Below, one piece after another: positions 1 to 8,078 of a DNA stretch of 64,000 bases; positions within the stretch are counted from its first letter, which is position 1; the number at the start of each line of letters is the position of its first letter. The position numbers and the translations under genes are program-made. Under the pieces are notes generated by a model that did no database searches, was not told the origin of the DNA, and was given only the letters and a program-made list of their open reading frames with translations. The stretch lies in the NCBI RefSeq assembly GCF_015863205.1, contig NZ_JACBXQ010000003.1, positions 1 to 64,000 on the forward strand, in the 5' to 3' direction. The stretch comes from Facklamia lactis. GTDB taxonomy: Bacteria > Bacillota > Bacilli > Lactobacillales > Aerococcaceae.

Positions 1-302
1 AATTATTTCATACAGATAGAGGTAAAGAATTCGACAACAAATTGATAGATGAAGTTTTAAAAACATTTAAAATCAAACGTTCATTAAGCACAAAAGGCTG
101 TCCTTATGATAACGCTGTTGCAGAAGCGACGATGAAAGCAATCAAAACTGAATTTGTAAAACAAATGAGATTTGAAAGCTTGAACCAGCTAGAAACAGAA
201 TTATTTGATTATGTGAATGGGTACAACAATTTTAGACCACATTCTTCATTACGTTATTTAACGCCTGTTGCGTATAAAAATTTACACATGAAAAGTGTCT
301 AA
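1..302 (+). CDS. IS3-family transposase OrfB, C-terminal part (runs off the window start)
   Basis: The open frame is already running at base 3 and ends with TAA at 300-302, so this is the C-terminal ~99 residues of a longer protein; a start at base 42 would be artificial. It shows the end of an rve/DDE integrase core: an FHTDRG-EF segment (second catalytic Asp region), then NAVAEATMKAIKTE, which carries the catalytic Glu, and the usual tail FRPHSSLRYLTPVAY. This is the OrfB part of IS3/IS150-type elements, which cuts and joins element ends. The upstream OrfA and left end are not in the window. Whether the element is intact cannot be judged here. Confidence 0.9.
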   Translation, partial: LFHTDRGKEFDNKLIDEVLKTFKIKRSLSTKGCPYDNAVAEATMKAIKTEFVKQMRFESLNQLETELFDYVNGYNNFRPHSSLRYLTPVAYKNLHMKSV

Positions 303-320
303 GAAACTGTTGACATTCCA
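1..320 (+). mobile_element. Right end of an IS3-family insertion sequence
   Basis: The transposase stop at 302 is followed by about 18 bases ending in TGACATTCCA. IS3-family elements normally end in CA a few bases past orfB, so the right boundary is placed near base 320 by inference. The matching left inverted repeat lies outside the window, so the boundary and the target duplication cannot be confirmed. Confidence 0.5.
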
Positions 321-437
321 CATTTAGAAGTTGCGACAAAACAAGAGTTAAACTCCATTAAAGCACTGATTCTTAGCCCTGATTGGAATGAGCAAATACA
401 CCAGTTATTAATCGAGATTAAAATAAGAGAGATATAA
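303..437 (+). pseudogene. Short coding remnant beside the IS end
   Basis: Directly after the transposase stop a frame stays open to TAA at 435-437 and encodes a protein-like tail including ATKQELNSIKALILSPDWNE. It has no start codon or ribosome binding site and its upstream part would be replaced by the IS. I read it as the 3' end of a host gene cut by the insertion; the family is not recognised. From 438 to 511 nothing else is seen. Confidence 0.35.
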
Positions 438-511
438 CAGGGCCCAATGTTTGCTATTCAATATGACCCTATTATTGCGGATTTTTTAACTTGTCCTACA
501 TTATTTATCAT

Positions 512-554
512 AGAGCAAAAGCCCCAAAACTACTTGTTTTGGGGCTTTTGCTCT
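512..554. terminator. Bidirectional rho-independent terminator
   Basis: A perfect 19-bp inverted repeat (arms 512-530 and 536-554, 5-nt loop) rich in GGGGC/GCCCC and flanked by A and T tracts. It can end the remnant/IS transcript on the plus strand and the ABC efflux operon arriving from the right on the minus strand. Confidence 0.85.
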
Positions 555-643
555 TTAAAATAACTTAATAACATCTGAATAGGCAAGCCCATACAGAGGG
601 CAAATAATCAACTCCAAATCATTTTTTCATCAATATTTGACAA

Positions 644-1859
644 CTATCTCAAAATTTCAACCACATTTTTCTTCGCTGCCGAATTAGCTGGAAAAACACT
701 GAAAATAATCCCAATTAATATCGATATAAGCACACAGACAATCGCAGTGGAAATATCGACAAGTGGTTTAAAAGGAATAAAATCACCAATCAAGTTGGCA
801 ACGGATATTCCTAGGACATAACCTATGATCCCGCCTATTGTAGTAATGACAATCCCTTCAAGTAAAAACTGCCATCGGATACTTGCTTGAGTAGCTCCTA
901 AAGATCGACGAATCCCAATCTCCTTTGTTCGTTCCGATACAGATATATACATCATATTCATAACCCCTACACCTGCAATAAAGAGAGAAATAGCTGCTAC
1001 CGCAGAAACAAAATAAGTAATCATATTCAAGACTTCACTCACCTTATTCATAGCCTCCGACATATCAAAATAAGAATAGGAGCCTTGACCATTTAATGAC
1101 CCTTCGTCATTTAAGTGATCCTTTATCTTATCACTTAATTGTTTCATATCAACTTTATTATCATAATACACCGTAATATATAAATTTTCATTCTTTTGCT
1201 GATTATACATGTCAAAAGTTGCTCTAGGTATATCGAGATGAGTTTGATCTTGTCCATTAATAAAACTATCTTTAAAATCTTGTCTAGAATTTTCATAAAC
1301 ACCAATTACGGTATATTCTTGACCATTAAGTGTTAACGATTGATGTAAAGCATTATCTACGCCATAAAACAAATCTTGTGCCGTTTTTTCATCAATCACT
1401 GTATACCTAGACATATTTTCATTATCGATTTTTTGTAAATTACGACCGACCAACATTTTATGATTCGTTTGATCACTTAAAGCACTGTTTAACGAATAAG
1501 ATTCATCTTGAATTTTAATATCAACATAAGCCGATTTTACCGCATCTAAATAACCATGCTTGATATCTGTCACACCTGGTAGATCTTTGATCATAACAAA
1601 ATCTTCTTCTGAAAAAGGGGACATTAATTTCGCATCAGCATCGGGATTTATAGGTTTAAAAGAAAACTCCTGGCTTCGCCTTCCAGCAACATCATCCGGA
1701 AATAGCACTCATGGTTTCCTTTGTAAAACCATTCCCTAGGCTCATTATTGTGATGACTGATGAAATTCCAATAATAATTCCAATCATCGTTAAAAAGGTG
1801 CGACGACCATTCTTTTTAAGCGTCGTCAACGATGATTTAAAAATTTCACTAATTTTCAT
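644..1859 (-). pseudogene. MacB-type ABC transporter permease, frameshifted
   Basis: Permease of a MacB/YknZ-type efflux system. The natural start is ATG at 1859-1857, overlapping the ATPase stop (ATGA). From there the frame encodes [18 protein letters not shown] and a first membrane helix, then meets TGA at 1692-1694. The rest (periplasmic MacB_PCD-like domain, then three C-terminal membrane helices with the FtsX-type motif SERTKEIGIRRSLGA) continues in the +1 frame to 644. A one-base deletion near 1694 would join ISG to DDVAGRRSQ and give about 404 residues, normal for the family. No homopolymer is present at the break, so phase variation is unlikely; a mutation or base-calling error is the simplest reading. 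The C-terminal frame alone could only start at GTG 1708. Confidence 0.85.
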
Positions 1860-2677
1860 CGCAATCCCCCTCCAACTTTTGGCTTCTCTTCCTCATCTGA
1901 ATTTGTCATTTTGTTAAATTGGATAGATAATTCTTCAGCATTCAAAATTCGATCGACTTTACTCACTCGACCATCCACAATAACAATATGTCGATCAGCA
2001 AATTTCTGTAGAGTTGGATCGTGGGTTACCATTACAACAGTGACCCCTTCCTCTTGATGAAGCTTTTCTAAAATCTCCATCACCATTAAAGAATTTTTAG
2101 TGTCAAGTGCCCCTGTGGGTTCATCAGCAATAATAAAATCCGGTTTTGTAATTAAGGCTCGAGCAATAGCAACTCTTTGTTTTTGTCCACCTGATAGCTC
2201 ACTTGGCTTATGATTTTCTTTATCAGATAAACCTACTTTTTCTAAAACGCATTTGACTTCATTATTAGTTTTTCTGGCTGAATACCCAGCATATAAGAGC
2301 GGAAGGCGGATATTTTCCTTAACCGTAAGAGTTGATATCAAGTTAAAATCCTGAAAAACAAACCCCACCACCTGATTTCTTAAATAAGAGATCTGCTTAT
2401 CCGTACGGTGCTCCAGTGCCTTTCCATTAAAACGGAACTCTCCTTCAAATTTATTATCAAGAAAGCCCAGAACATTGATCAAAGTTGATTTACCTGATCC
2501 TGATGGCCCCATAATCGATACAAATTCACCTCGATATATCTCAAGATTGGTATCCTTTAAAATTTGCACTTGTTCTTCACCGATTTTGTAATACTTATTT
2601 AAATTAATAATTTGAATTAAGGGTGTTTTATTTCCTGAATTAAAGGACTGGTCAATATTCTTTTGAATAGCTTCCAT
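1856..2677 (-). CDS. ABC transporter ATP-binding protein (MacB/LolD type)
   Basis: Cytoplasmic ATPase of a tripartite-like efflux system of the YknXYZ/MacAB kind. Visible motifs: Walker [10 protein letters not shown] (about residues 57-65), Q-loop FVFQDFNL, signature [15 protein letters not shown], Walker [13 protein letters not shown] and H-loop MVTHD. At 273 residues it is longer than typical LolD proteins, with a ~20-residue N-terminal extension and an acidic/glycine C-terminal tail. Its ATG overlaps the stop of the adaptor gene upstream and its stop overlaps the permease ATG, so the three are translationally coupled. The substrate (peptide, antibiotic or surface lipid) cannot be told from sequence. 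Confidence 0.9.
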   Translation of the reverse strand: MEAIQKNIDQSFNSGNKTPLIQIINLNKYYKIGEEQVQILKDTNLEIYRGEFVSIMGPSGSGKSTLINVLGFLDNKFEGEFRFNGKALEHRTDKQISYLRNQVVGFVFQDFNLISTLTVKENIRLPLLYAGYSARKTNNEVKCVLEKVGLSDKENHKPSELSGGQKQRVAIARALITKPDFIIADEPTGALDTKNSLMVMEILEKLHQEEGVTVVMVTHDPTLQKFADRHIVIVDGRVSKVDRILNAEELSIQFNKMTNSDEEEKPKVGGGLR

Positions 2678-3924
2678 TATTCAACGTCCCCTTCTTCGGT
2701 GCTCTCTTCTGCCACTATTTCTTGCCCATCATCTAATGTTTCATCCGTTAGAATAAGAATATCCCCTTCACCCAGACCAGACTCAGCAATTTTACTATTT
2801 CCTTGTTTTTCTAATTCGATTTTTGTTTTGATCGCCTTATTATTTACTAATTTATAAACATAAGTTGAGTCACCCTCTTGATGAATGGCATCTTTAGGAA
2901 CAAGCAAACCTGGCATTTGAATTTGAATTTTCACCGAGAATCCAGGCTTAATATAAGTGTCAGGTAAAACTTCAAAAGCATATTGCGCGTCTGTTTCAGC
3001 AACATTCTTCACCATTTGTTCAGAAGATGAGCCATTCATATCTGAAAGTTGTCCATTAGTGGATGGTGCATTAGGAACCGATTCAAAATCGCTAATTTTA
3101 CCATCACTTTCTCGATCTTCTGCATTCACATATATCTTAACCGGTCGATCTTTTTTGAGTAGGTAATATTCATATTCCGTTACTGATCCATGAATCCTTA
3201 TATCTTCCGGACTAATAATTCTAACAAGAGGGATACTTGAATCATCTATCCCAAGCTCATCAAGCATCACCTCACCAGCAAATTTGGCAGTAACTTTAGA
3301 ATCTTGTTTCTTTTTTAATCGCTCTAGTTGTGTTTCTGCTGTTTCAAGTTCACTATTTTTCTGTTTAATTTGCATTCTCGTACTTAACTCACCGTTGGCA
3401 TCTACACTATCTAAATCATCTTCTTCATCGATGGATTTCACTATAATAGTTCTTGTTTCACCATTTACATCTTTTTCTTCTATTTGATCCCCACGATCAT
3501 TGTAGCTTAATTCTGTACTCTTGCTTAAGGCTTCAACTAAGGCTTCTCGTTCAGTTTTCAGATCCTCAATGTTTTTATTAGTATCTTCTACTTGTTCATC
3601 TATTTCAGCTTGTTTATAAGTGAATAAAACATCTCCTTTTTTTACCGTTTCTCCATTTTTTACCTTTACTTGATCGATTTCACCCTTACTTGGATCAAAG
3701 AAATAGGAAGTATCTGATTCAAATTGAGCAACCCCTTCAATCGAAACAGGCTCCTGCTTTAGTAGCTCCACAGTAGGATAACTACTGGCTTCTTCCTCCC
3801 CACTAATTTCTTTTTTATTTAAAAGCAAATAATTATATGCAATGACTCCGGCAGCTAATACTAGAACAAAAACTAATGCAAGTTTAATTGCTTTTTTACC
3901 TCGTGTTTTCTCTCTGAAGCCCAT
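2677..3924 (-). CDS. Efflux adaptor protein (HlyD/MacA/YknX type)
   Basis: Membrane-anchored adaptor subunit, 415 residues. One N-terminal transmembrane helix (about residues 14-33) is followed by a lipoyl-like half (VKNGETVKKGDVLFTY), a long coiled coil (about 110-210, rich in E/K/L), the second lipoyl half, beta-barrel segments and an acidic C-terminal tail. In such systems it links the ABC core to the cell surface side. First gene of the operon adaptor-ATPase-permease, transcribed leftward, with ribosome binding site AGGGAGAAAA before ATG 3924. Its promoter region carries the TetR-associated motif at 3997-4078. Confidence 0.85.
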   Translation of the reverse strand: MGFREKTRGKKAIKLALVFVLVLAAGVIAYNYLLLNKKEISGEEEASSYPTVELLKQEPVSIEGVAQFESDTSYFFDPSKGEIDQVKVKNGETVKKGDVLFTYKQAEIDEQVEDTNKNIEDLKTEREALVEALSKSTELSYNDRGDQIEEKDVNGETRTIIVKSIDEEDDLDSVDANGELSTRMQIKQKNSELETAETQLERLKKKQDSKVTAKFAGEVMLDELGIDDSSIPLVRIISPEDIRIHGSVTEYEYYLLKKDRPVKIYVNAEDRESDGKISDFESVPNAPSTNGQLSDMNGSSSEQMVKNVAETDAQYAFEVLPDTYIKPGFSVKIQIQMPGLLVPKDAIHQEGDSTYVYKLVNNKAIKTKIELEKQGNSKIAESGLGEGDILILTDETLDDGQEIVAEESTEEGDVE

Positions 3925-3996
3925 AAATTTTCTCCCTTTTATTTAATTATTCATTATAAACATTTATTCTTAAACAAATTCCAATAACCTATCACT

Positions 3997-4078
3997 TTCT
4001 ATATGTCACATCTGCGACACATAGAATATACTAAGTTTTCTATAGAAAAACTAGACGATTCCATCAAGTGCTACATAA
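3997..4078 (-). promoter_or_regulatory. Shared two-part regulatory motif, copy A (efflux operon)
   Basis: The 13-mer CACATCTGCGACA (4007-4019) followed by ATAGAATATACT, then 33 unrelated bases, then AAGTGCTACATAA (4066-4078). The same two blocks with identical spacing (59 nt from block start to block start) recur at 5432-5503. In this copy the first block sits in an imperfect palindrome, TTCTATATGTC (3997-4007) against GACACATAGAA (4016-4026), 10 of 11 matching. Probably binding sites of the TetR-type regulator at 5538, by inference. Confidence 0.65.
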
Positions 4079-4309
4079 TAACGAAAGATGTACCTCATCT
4101 CGTTAAGTCTAATAACTAAACTCATTTATCAAATAATGTACTTCTGGAATGAGAAATGATCGTATGATCTAAATACTTATTATCACCTCACAAATAGAAT
4201 GTCGGAATATTCTGGTCTGGAATAAAACTTATATAAGCTCATATGAGTCAAGCCTAACAAACTATAATTTTAAATCATAAGGCCATAGACTGATTGTTAG
4301 TTAGTAAAT

Positions 4310-4344
4310 AAAAAGACCCTATCTTTCAAAGGAAGAGTCTTTTT
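4310..4344 (-). terminator. Terminator-like hairpin after the acyltransferase gene
   Basis: Arms AAAAAGAC (4310-4317) and GTCTTTTT (4337-4344) with a partly paired interior; on the minus strand it ends in a T tract. It follows the acyltransferase stop at 4368 by about 25 bases. Confidence 0.5.
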
Positions 4345-4367
4345 AGAAATATTTATTCAAAAATGCA

Positions 4368-5411
4368 TTACTTAACGCCAAATAAAGTTGAGATTGGCGG
4401 AAGTCTTTTTATGATCATAGTCATTATTAATGAACAAACAAACGTAAAAATAGTTAGAAGAAGATATCTAGTAACTAAACCAATTTGATAATAATCCATT
4501 AAATATGCACCGATTGTTAGCGGTAGATAGTGAAATAAGTAAATCCCATATGAATTATTTGAGAGAAAAGTCTTCCATTTATCTGTTTGATTAAAAGATT
4601 GATAAAATATGCCAATTACTGCTAAAACTGTGATCCAAGAAAACAACATCACGAGAGGTTCATTCACAATTGACATAAAAGATTGTCCCCAATAAATAAT
4701 CATTTGGAGAATGCCTAAGCAAATTGCTCCTACACTGAGCTGAATTTTATACTTAGCAAGAATTGCTAGCACATTTTCACTTGCAAAAACAAGATAGCCC
4801 AAAATAAAAGACAAAGTGTATAAGAAAAATCTAAAAGTAAAACCAATATATGCAAGTTGAGCCGAGATAAAAACTGGTATGATTAATAGAATTAAGCCAA
4901 GCATGTTAATTCGACTACATTTATCTTGAAATTTATTGATTTTAAAAATTTTCAGTAAGACCCAAAAGATAAAACACGTAATAAATAATTGTAAAAGATA
5001 CCAAGAGGGGCCCATCCCATTCAGTATTCGAATAACATGAATGACAGAGGCGGGAACTTCTGCGGATAACTTTTCTAATAAATTTGTAACCCTAAAAGAA
5101 AATAATGAAGTCAGCGCCCCTATTGTTAATTGATAGACAATAAAAGGTAACAAAATTCCTTTTATCCTCTCTTTCATAAACATATTGGGACTTCTTTTTT
5201 TCAAGGAATAATGAGCCGTCATTCCACTGATAATAAACATCAAAATCATAAACCATGGATAAACTAAATAACCAACCGAATCAAACCAAGCAATTCCTTT
5301 AGCGTGATAATTCAAAACTGAATTATTGGAAGCAAAGCTAGCTACCACATGAAATAACACGACTAAAATAACAACAAAACTTTTCATATTATCAATATAA
5401 TACTTTTTCAT
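4368..5411 (-). CDS. Acyltransferase 3 family membrane protein
   Basis: 347 residues with about ten hydrophobic helices and the family signature at the N terminus: YIDNMKSFVVILVVLFHVVA, where the His of the LFHV segment is the expected catalytic base. This family (OatA N-terminal domain, NolL, ExoZ-like) moves acetyl or other acyl groups onto extracytoplasmic glycans or lipids; the acceptor here is unknown and there is no extracellular SGNH domain as in OatA. It is divergent from the TetR regulator at 5538, and the 126-bp gap contains copy B of the shared motif, so it is likely co-regulated with the efflux operon. Ribosome binding site AAGGAGAAGG before ATG 5411. Confidence 0.8.
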   Translation of the reverse strand: MKKYYIDNMKSFVVILVVLFHVVASFASNNSVLNYHAKGIAWFDSVGYLVYPWFMILMFIISGMTAHYSLKKRSPNMFMKERIKGILLPFIVYQLTIGALTSLFSFRVTNLLEKLSAEVPASVIHVIRILNGMGPSWYLLQLFITCFIFWVLLKIFKINKFQDKCSRINMLGLILLIIPVFISAQLAYIGFTFRFFLYTLSFILGYLVFASENVLAILAKYKIQLSVGAICLGILQMIIYWGQSFMSIVNEPLVMLFSWITVLAVIGIFYQSFNQTDKWKTFLSNNSYGIYLFHYLPLTIGAYLMDYYQIGLVTRYLLLTIFTFVCSLIMTMIIKRLPPISTLFGVK

Positions 5412-5431
5412 AAACCTTCTCCTTTTCGTGG

Positions 5432-5503
5432 CACATCTGCGACAAATATAATATACTCAGAATCAAGAAGGTTATCTATATTATTTCTGTAAGTGCTACA
5501 TAA
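5432..5503. promoter_or_regulatory. Shared two-part regulatory motif, copy B (acyltransferase/TetR gap)
   Basis: CACATCTGCGACA (5432-5444) with an ATATAATATACT extension, and AAGTGCTACATAA (5491-5503), with exactly the spacing seen at 4007-4078. It lies between the acyltransferase start and the TetR-type gene start, where an autoregulating repressor would bind. Function inferred from position and conservation; the 33 bases between the blocks are not conserved, which argues for selection on the blocks. Confidence 0.65.
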
Positions 5504-5537
5504 CGCGGAATGTTGTGTCTAAAAAAGGAGAAATTGG

Positions 5538-6056
5538 ATGAAGAAAGTAGCTAGTATACAAAAAACGAAAGAATTATTCAAAACAGGCATGATCAATTTA
5601 TTAAAGAAAAAATTATTAACCGACATCACTATTATTGAACTATGTGAGGAATCAAAAGTTTCAAGGAGAACTTTTTATCGTTATTATAATAATACGATGG
5701 AATTAATTGAAGAGATAGTGAAAGAAACTATCGAACTTTATACAGAAGAATTACGAAGTCAAGTTAAAAAGGGGCATTCGGTCGATGATGCATTTTACTC
5801 TTTCTGGTACAAAGAGAAAGAGCTCATTCATCTTTTAACAATCAACGGACTGATACAAATGGTCTTTCTTCCCTCACTTGAGGTGCTTATAGAATTTCAT
5901 AATACAGACATCAAAGATGATCAAAATGAAATTGATTTAATCTACCAACACGGGGGAATGTGGAGTGTGCTTGTCTATATTATTAGTAATAATATCGATT
6001 TATATGATCACAAAATACTACAATCCTTGCATCTCAATATAAACCACAATGAATAA
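5538..6056 (+). CDS. TetR/AcrR-family transcriptional regulator
   Basis: 172 residues. The N-terminal TetR helix-turn-helix is clear at about residues 20-45: ITIIELCEESKVSRRTFYRY, a near-canonical recognition helix with the FYRYY ending. The C-terminal ligand domain is short and aromatic, like the small TetR proteins related to DhaS. Ribosome binding site AAAGGAG 8 nt before ATG. It is divergent from the acyltransferase and sits beside the efflux operon; the repeated motif at 5432-5503 and 3997-4078 is its likely operator. It may sense an envelope-active compound exported by the pump; the ligand is unknown. Confidence 0.88.
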   Translation: MKKVASIQKTKELFKTGMINLLKKKLLTDITIIELCEESKVSRRTFYRYYNNTMELIEEIVKETIELYTEELRSQVKKGHSVDDAFYSFWYKEKELIHLLTINGLIQMVFLPSLEVLIEFHNTDIKDDQNEIDLIYQHGGMWSVLVYIISNNIDLYDHKILQSLHLNINHNE

Positions 6057-6108
6057 TCTATTTCAAATTAAAAGAATAATAAGAAATAAATTTATCATTA
6101 TATATTAA

Positions 6109-6150
6109 AAACAGCTAAACCCTTTTTTTCTAAAAAAGAGATAGCTGTTT
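6109..6150. terminator. Bidirectional terminator between the TetR gene and the DUF1002 gene
   Basis: Inverted repeat AAACAGCTA/TAGCTGTTT with T-rich flanks on both strands, placed between convergent genes ending at 6056 and 6176. Confidence 0.7.
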
Positions 6151-6175
6151 ATTTCAAAAATAAGTCAACTTATAG

Positions 6176-7159
6176 TTATTTCGATAAATTTTCAAACCAT
6201 TCCTTAATACCTGCAAAAAAATCACTGACACTTGTAGTGATTGAATCCCATGTACTCTGGAACCAATTCTTTGTCTCTTCATCAAGGGATAAAGAAATAT
6301 CTAAATTTTCTAGATTTGTTTTAGCTTCTTTAAATAAGTCTCCGCCATCGCTTAAAATTTGATCTCCGAGATTCTGCAATTGTTGGCGCTGTTCAGCTGT
6401 AAAGTTTAACTGATTGAATTGTCCAGATAACTGATAAATATTATTAATATTCTCTTCCGTCAAAATATTTTGTAAATTGTAATTATTAATAACTGTATTG
6501 GTAATAGAGTTAATTTGATCCGCCGTAATGGAGCCATTATTTTCTTCTTTTAAGGTTTGAATCTCATTTTTTATTTCGGTGATCGCTCCATTCAAGAGTT
6601 CCGGATCATACCCAGCACTATCCTGATGCTGATTATTAATATCTGAAACAACCTGCAATTCTTCTTGCGCAACCGTAATGGCCTGATCATTTAATGCAAT
6701 ACCTTGATCTTGAAAGGCTTTGTACACCCCCGCCAAAGCACCAGATCCATCTACTTTTACAGCTGAGGCTACCGCTATATTAATATCAATAGCACCCGCC
6801 GTAATGGCTGCATTTTGATACTGCAGAGGAGTAATTGAAGTAATAGTGTCTGGTGTTAATATTTCGACTGTAATTTGTCCATCATTCCGTGCTGGAGTGA
6901 TATACGCAGAACTATAGACTTGATTATAAGGATAAGTATCATTTAACAAGTCATTCAGTTCATTGACATAGACAGGCACTTCTTTCGTTCCTTCTTCAAC
7001 GCCTAACATCCTCTTTGTTTGTTCAAACTGATTATTGTCGAGTGTTTCACCATATGTAAAGACCGATTCAATTTCAACCTTGTCTGCGTAAACGGATAGC
7101 GTCAGTGGCCCAAGCATTATCACGGAAGCGATTATCCAAGTTAATAATTTTTTAGTCAT
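6176..7159 (-). CDS. DUF1002 family exported protein (YpuA-like)
   Basis: About 327 residues. A signal peptide (TKKLLTWIIASVIMLGPL then VYA-DKV) is followed by the DUF1002 region including VYVNELNDLLN, SSAYITP and a conserved AAITAGAIDINIAVASA segment. The C-terminal ~150 residues are predicted helical, rich in Q/N/L/E, ending in a hydrophobic WFQSTWDSITTSVSDFFAGI stretch. Function of the family is unknown; Bacillus YpuA is the named homologue. I chose ATG 7159 because AGGG sits 6 nt upstream; the in-frame ATG at 7165 touches that AGGG directly and has no spacing. Monocistronic, with its own terminator. Confidence 0.82.
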   Translation of the reverse strand: MTKKLLTWIIASVIMLGPLTLSVYADKVEIESVFTYGETLDNNQFEQTKRMLGVEEGTKEVPVYVNELNDLLNDTYPYNQVYSSAYITPARNDGQITVEILTPDTITSITPLQYQNAAITAGAIDINIAVASAVKVDGSGALAGVYKAFQDQGIALNDQAITVAQEELQVVSDINNQHQDSAGYDPELLNGAITEIKNEIQTLKEENNGSITADQINSITNTVINNYNLQNILTEENINNIYQLSGQFNQLNFTAEQRQQLQNLGDQILSDGGDLFKEAKTNLENLDISLSLDEETKNWFQSTWDSITTSVSDFFAGIKEWFENLSK

Positions 7160-7522
7160 TCTCATCCCTACTTTCTTATTTCTAACAAATTTATCGATTG
7201 TCTATCTTCATTATCGCAAGAATCTATTATAATTCAATGAAGAAAGCTTAGAATTAGCTAGAACAAATATTGATTATAGGCTTTGGAGTTGATCCATTTA
7301 TGATATTTTTTAGTTTATTCTAATGACTCCCTTCTATCACCAAAATGCTAACTGTGTACTTTACATCAATAAAAGTATTTTATGGCACTTCCGAGGAGTT
7401 CCAAACAGTTTAAAATCAAAAATCTATCACAAGTTTTTCTACACCTTTATATTAACATAAAATAAAAAATCAGCCTTGAGTTAAATCCAGGCTGATTTGT
7501 CTACTTTTAGACTCTCGATTGA
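7160..7522. other. Intergenic region between DUF1002 gene and Cys-rich gene
   Basis: About 360 AT-rich bases with the promoter area of the DUF1002 gene and, at 7467-7498, the terminator of the copper-binding protein gene. No open frame with a ribosome binding site and no recognisable RNA were seen. Confidence 0.5.
7467..7498 (-). terminator. Terminator of the Cys-rich copper-binding gene
   Basis: Perfect arms AAATCAGCCT (7467-7476) and AGGCTGATTT (7489-7498), followed on the minus strand by a T-rich run; 25 bases past the stop of the gene at 7523. Confidence 0.8.
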
Positions 7523-7849
7523 TTATTTCAAAAAAGTTTCGCAAGCAGCTTCACATTCACGACAAGCCTCTGCGCATTCCTTACAGTGTTCATGATGCTC
7601 TGCATGCTTTTCACACTCTTCAGCACAAACTTTGCAGATTTTCACACAAGCGATCACAATTTCGTTAAAAACAACACTATCCCGGTTCCCCAATTGTAGA
7701 ACCATTCCGCACACTTCTGAACATTCGCGGTCTGTTCGAATACAATCTACCATAGCATTCGCATCTTCTTCTTGAAGACACATCTCGAAACAATGGTCAC
7801 AGGCTTGTTTGCACTTAAGCACTTTCTCCATTAAAGCTTCTTTGGTCAT
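7523..7849 (-). CDS. Four-helix bundle copper-binding protein (DUF326/Csp-like)
   Basis: 108 residues with 16 cysteines placed in CxxxC/CxxC spacing along predicted helices (CKQACDHCFEMC near the start, CVKICKVCAEEC in the middle, CKECAEACRECEAAC at the end) plus a His cluster HAEHHEHC. This is the pattern of DUF326 proteins and cytosolic copper storage proteins (Csp3), which line a helical bundle with thiols and hold many Cu(I) ions. No signal peptide, so cytosolic. Ribosome binding site AAGGAGGAG. No cop box (TACANNTGTA) is visible upstream, so any copper control is not through the CopY at 61858 as far as the sequence shows. Confidence 0.85.
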   Translation of the reverse strand: MTKEALMEKVLKCKQACDHCFEMCLQEEDANAMVDCIRTDRECSEVCGMVLQLGNRDSVVFNEIVIACVKICKVCAEECEKHAEHHEHCKECAEACRECEAACETFLK

Positions 7850-8078
7850 CTTTACTCCTCCTTATTGTGTCATTATATTAATAGTAAATATAATTGTACG
7901 AAACCTCAAATAAAAAGACCTTTTACATTGGTACAAGATTTTTATACATCCAAAGTCTTTAGGAAAAGGAATATTCAGGGTATAAATTCATTACTCAGAC
8001 AATATTTTATTTTTTAGAAACCTCAAATACAAAATAGGCTATACACAAAAATTTGATAATCCACTAATCACTATCTAT

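Larger units (their letters stand above)
3925..4367. other. Intergenic region upstream of the efflux operon
   Basis: The 443 bases hold the leader and promoter region of the leftward efflux operon (3925-4080, with the shared regulatory motif) and a terminator-like hairpin (4310-4344) after the acyltransferase gene. A possible minus-strand promoter is TTGATG, 17 nt, TATAGA (about 4041-4069). The stretch 4081-4300 is AT-rich with no convincing coding frame. Confidence 0.5.

Noticed and set aside
3284-3487. Plus-strand open frames inside the efflux adaptor gene
   Set aside because: Antisense to a clear coding region, no ribosome binding site, biased composition only.
4200-4260. Possible small gene upstream of the efflux operon
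   Set aside because: No start codon with a ribosome binding site and no resemblance.
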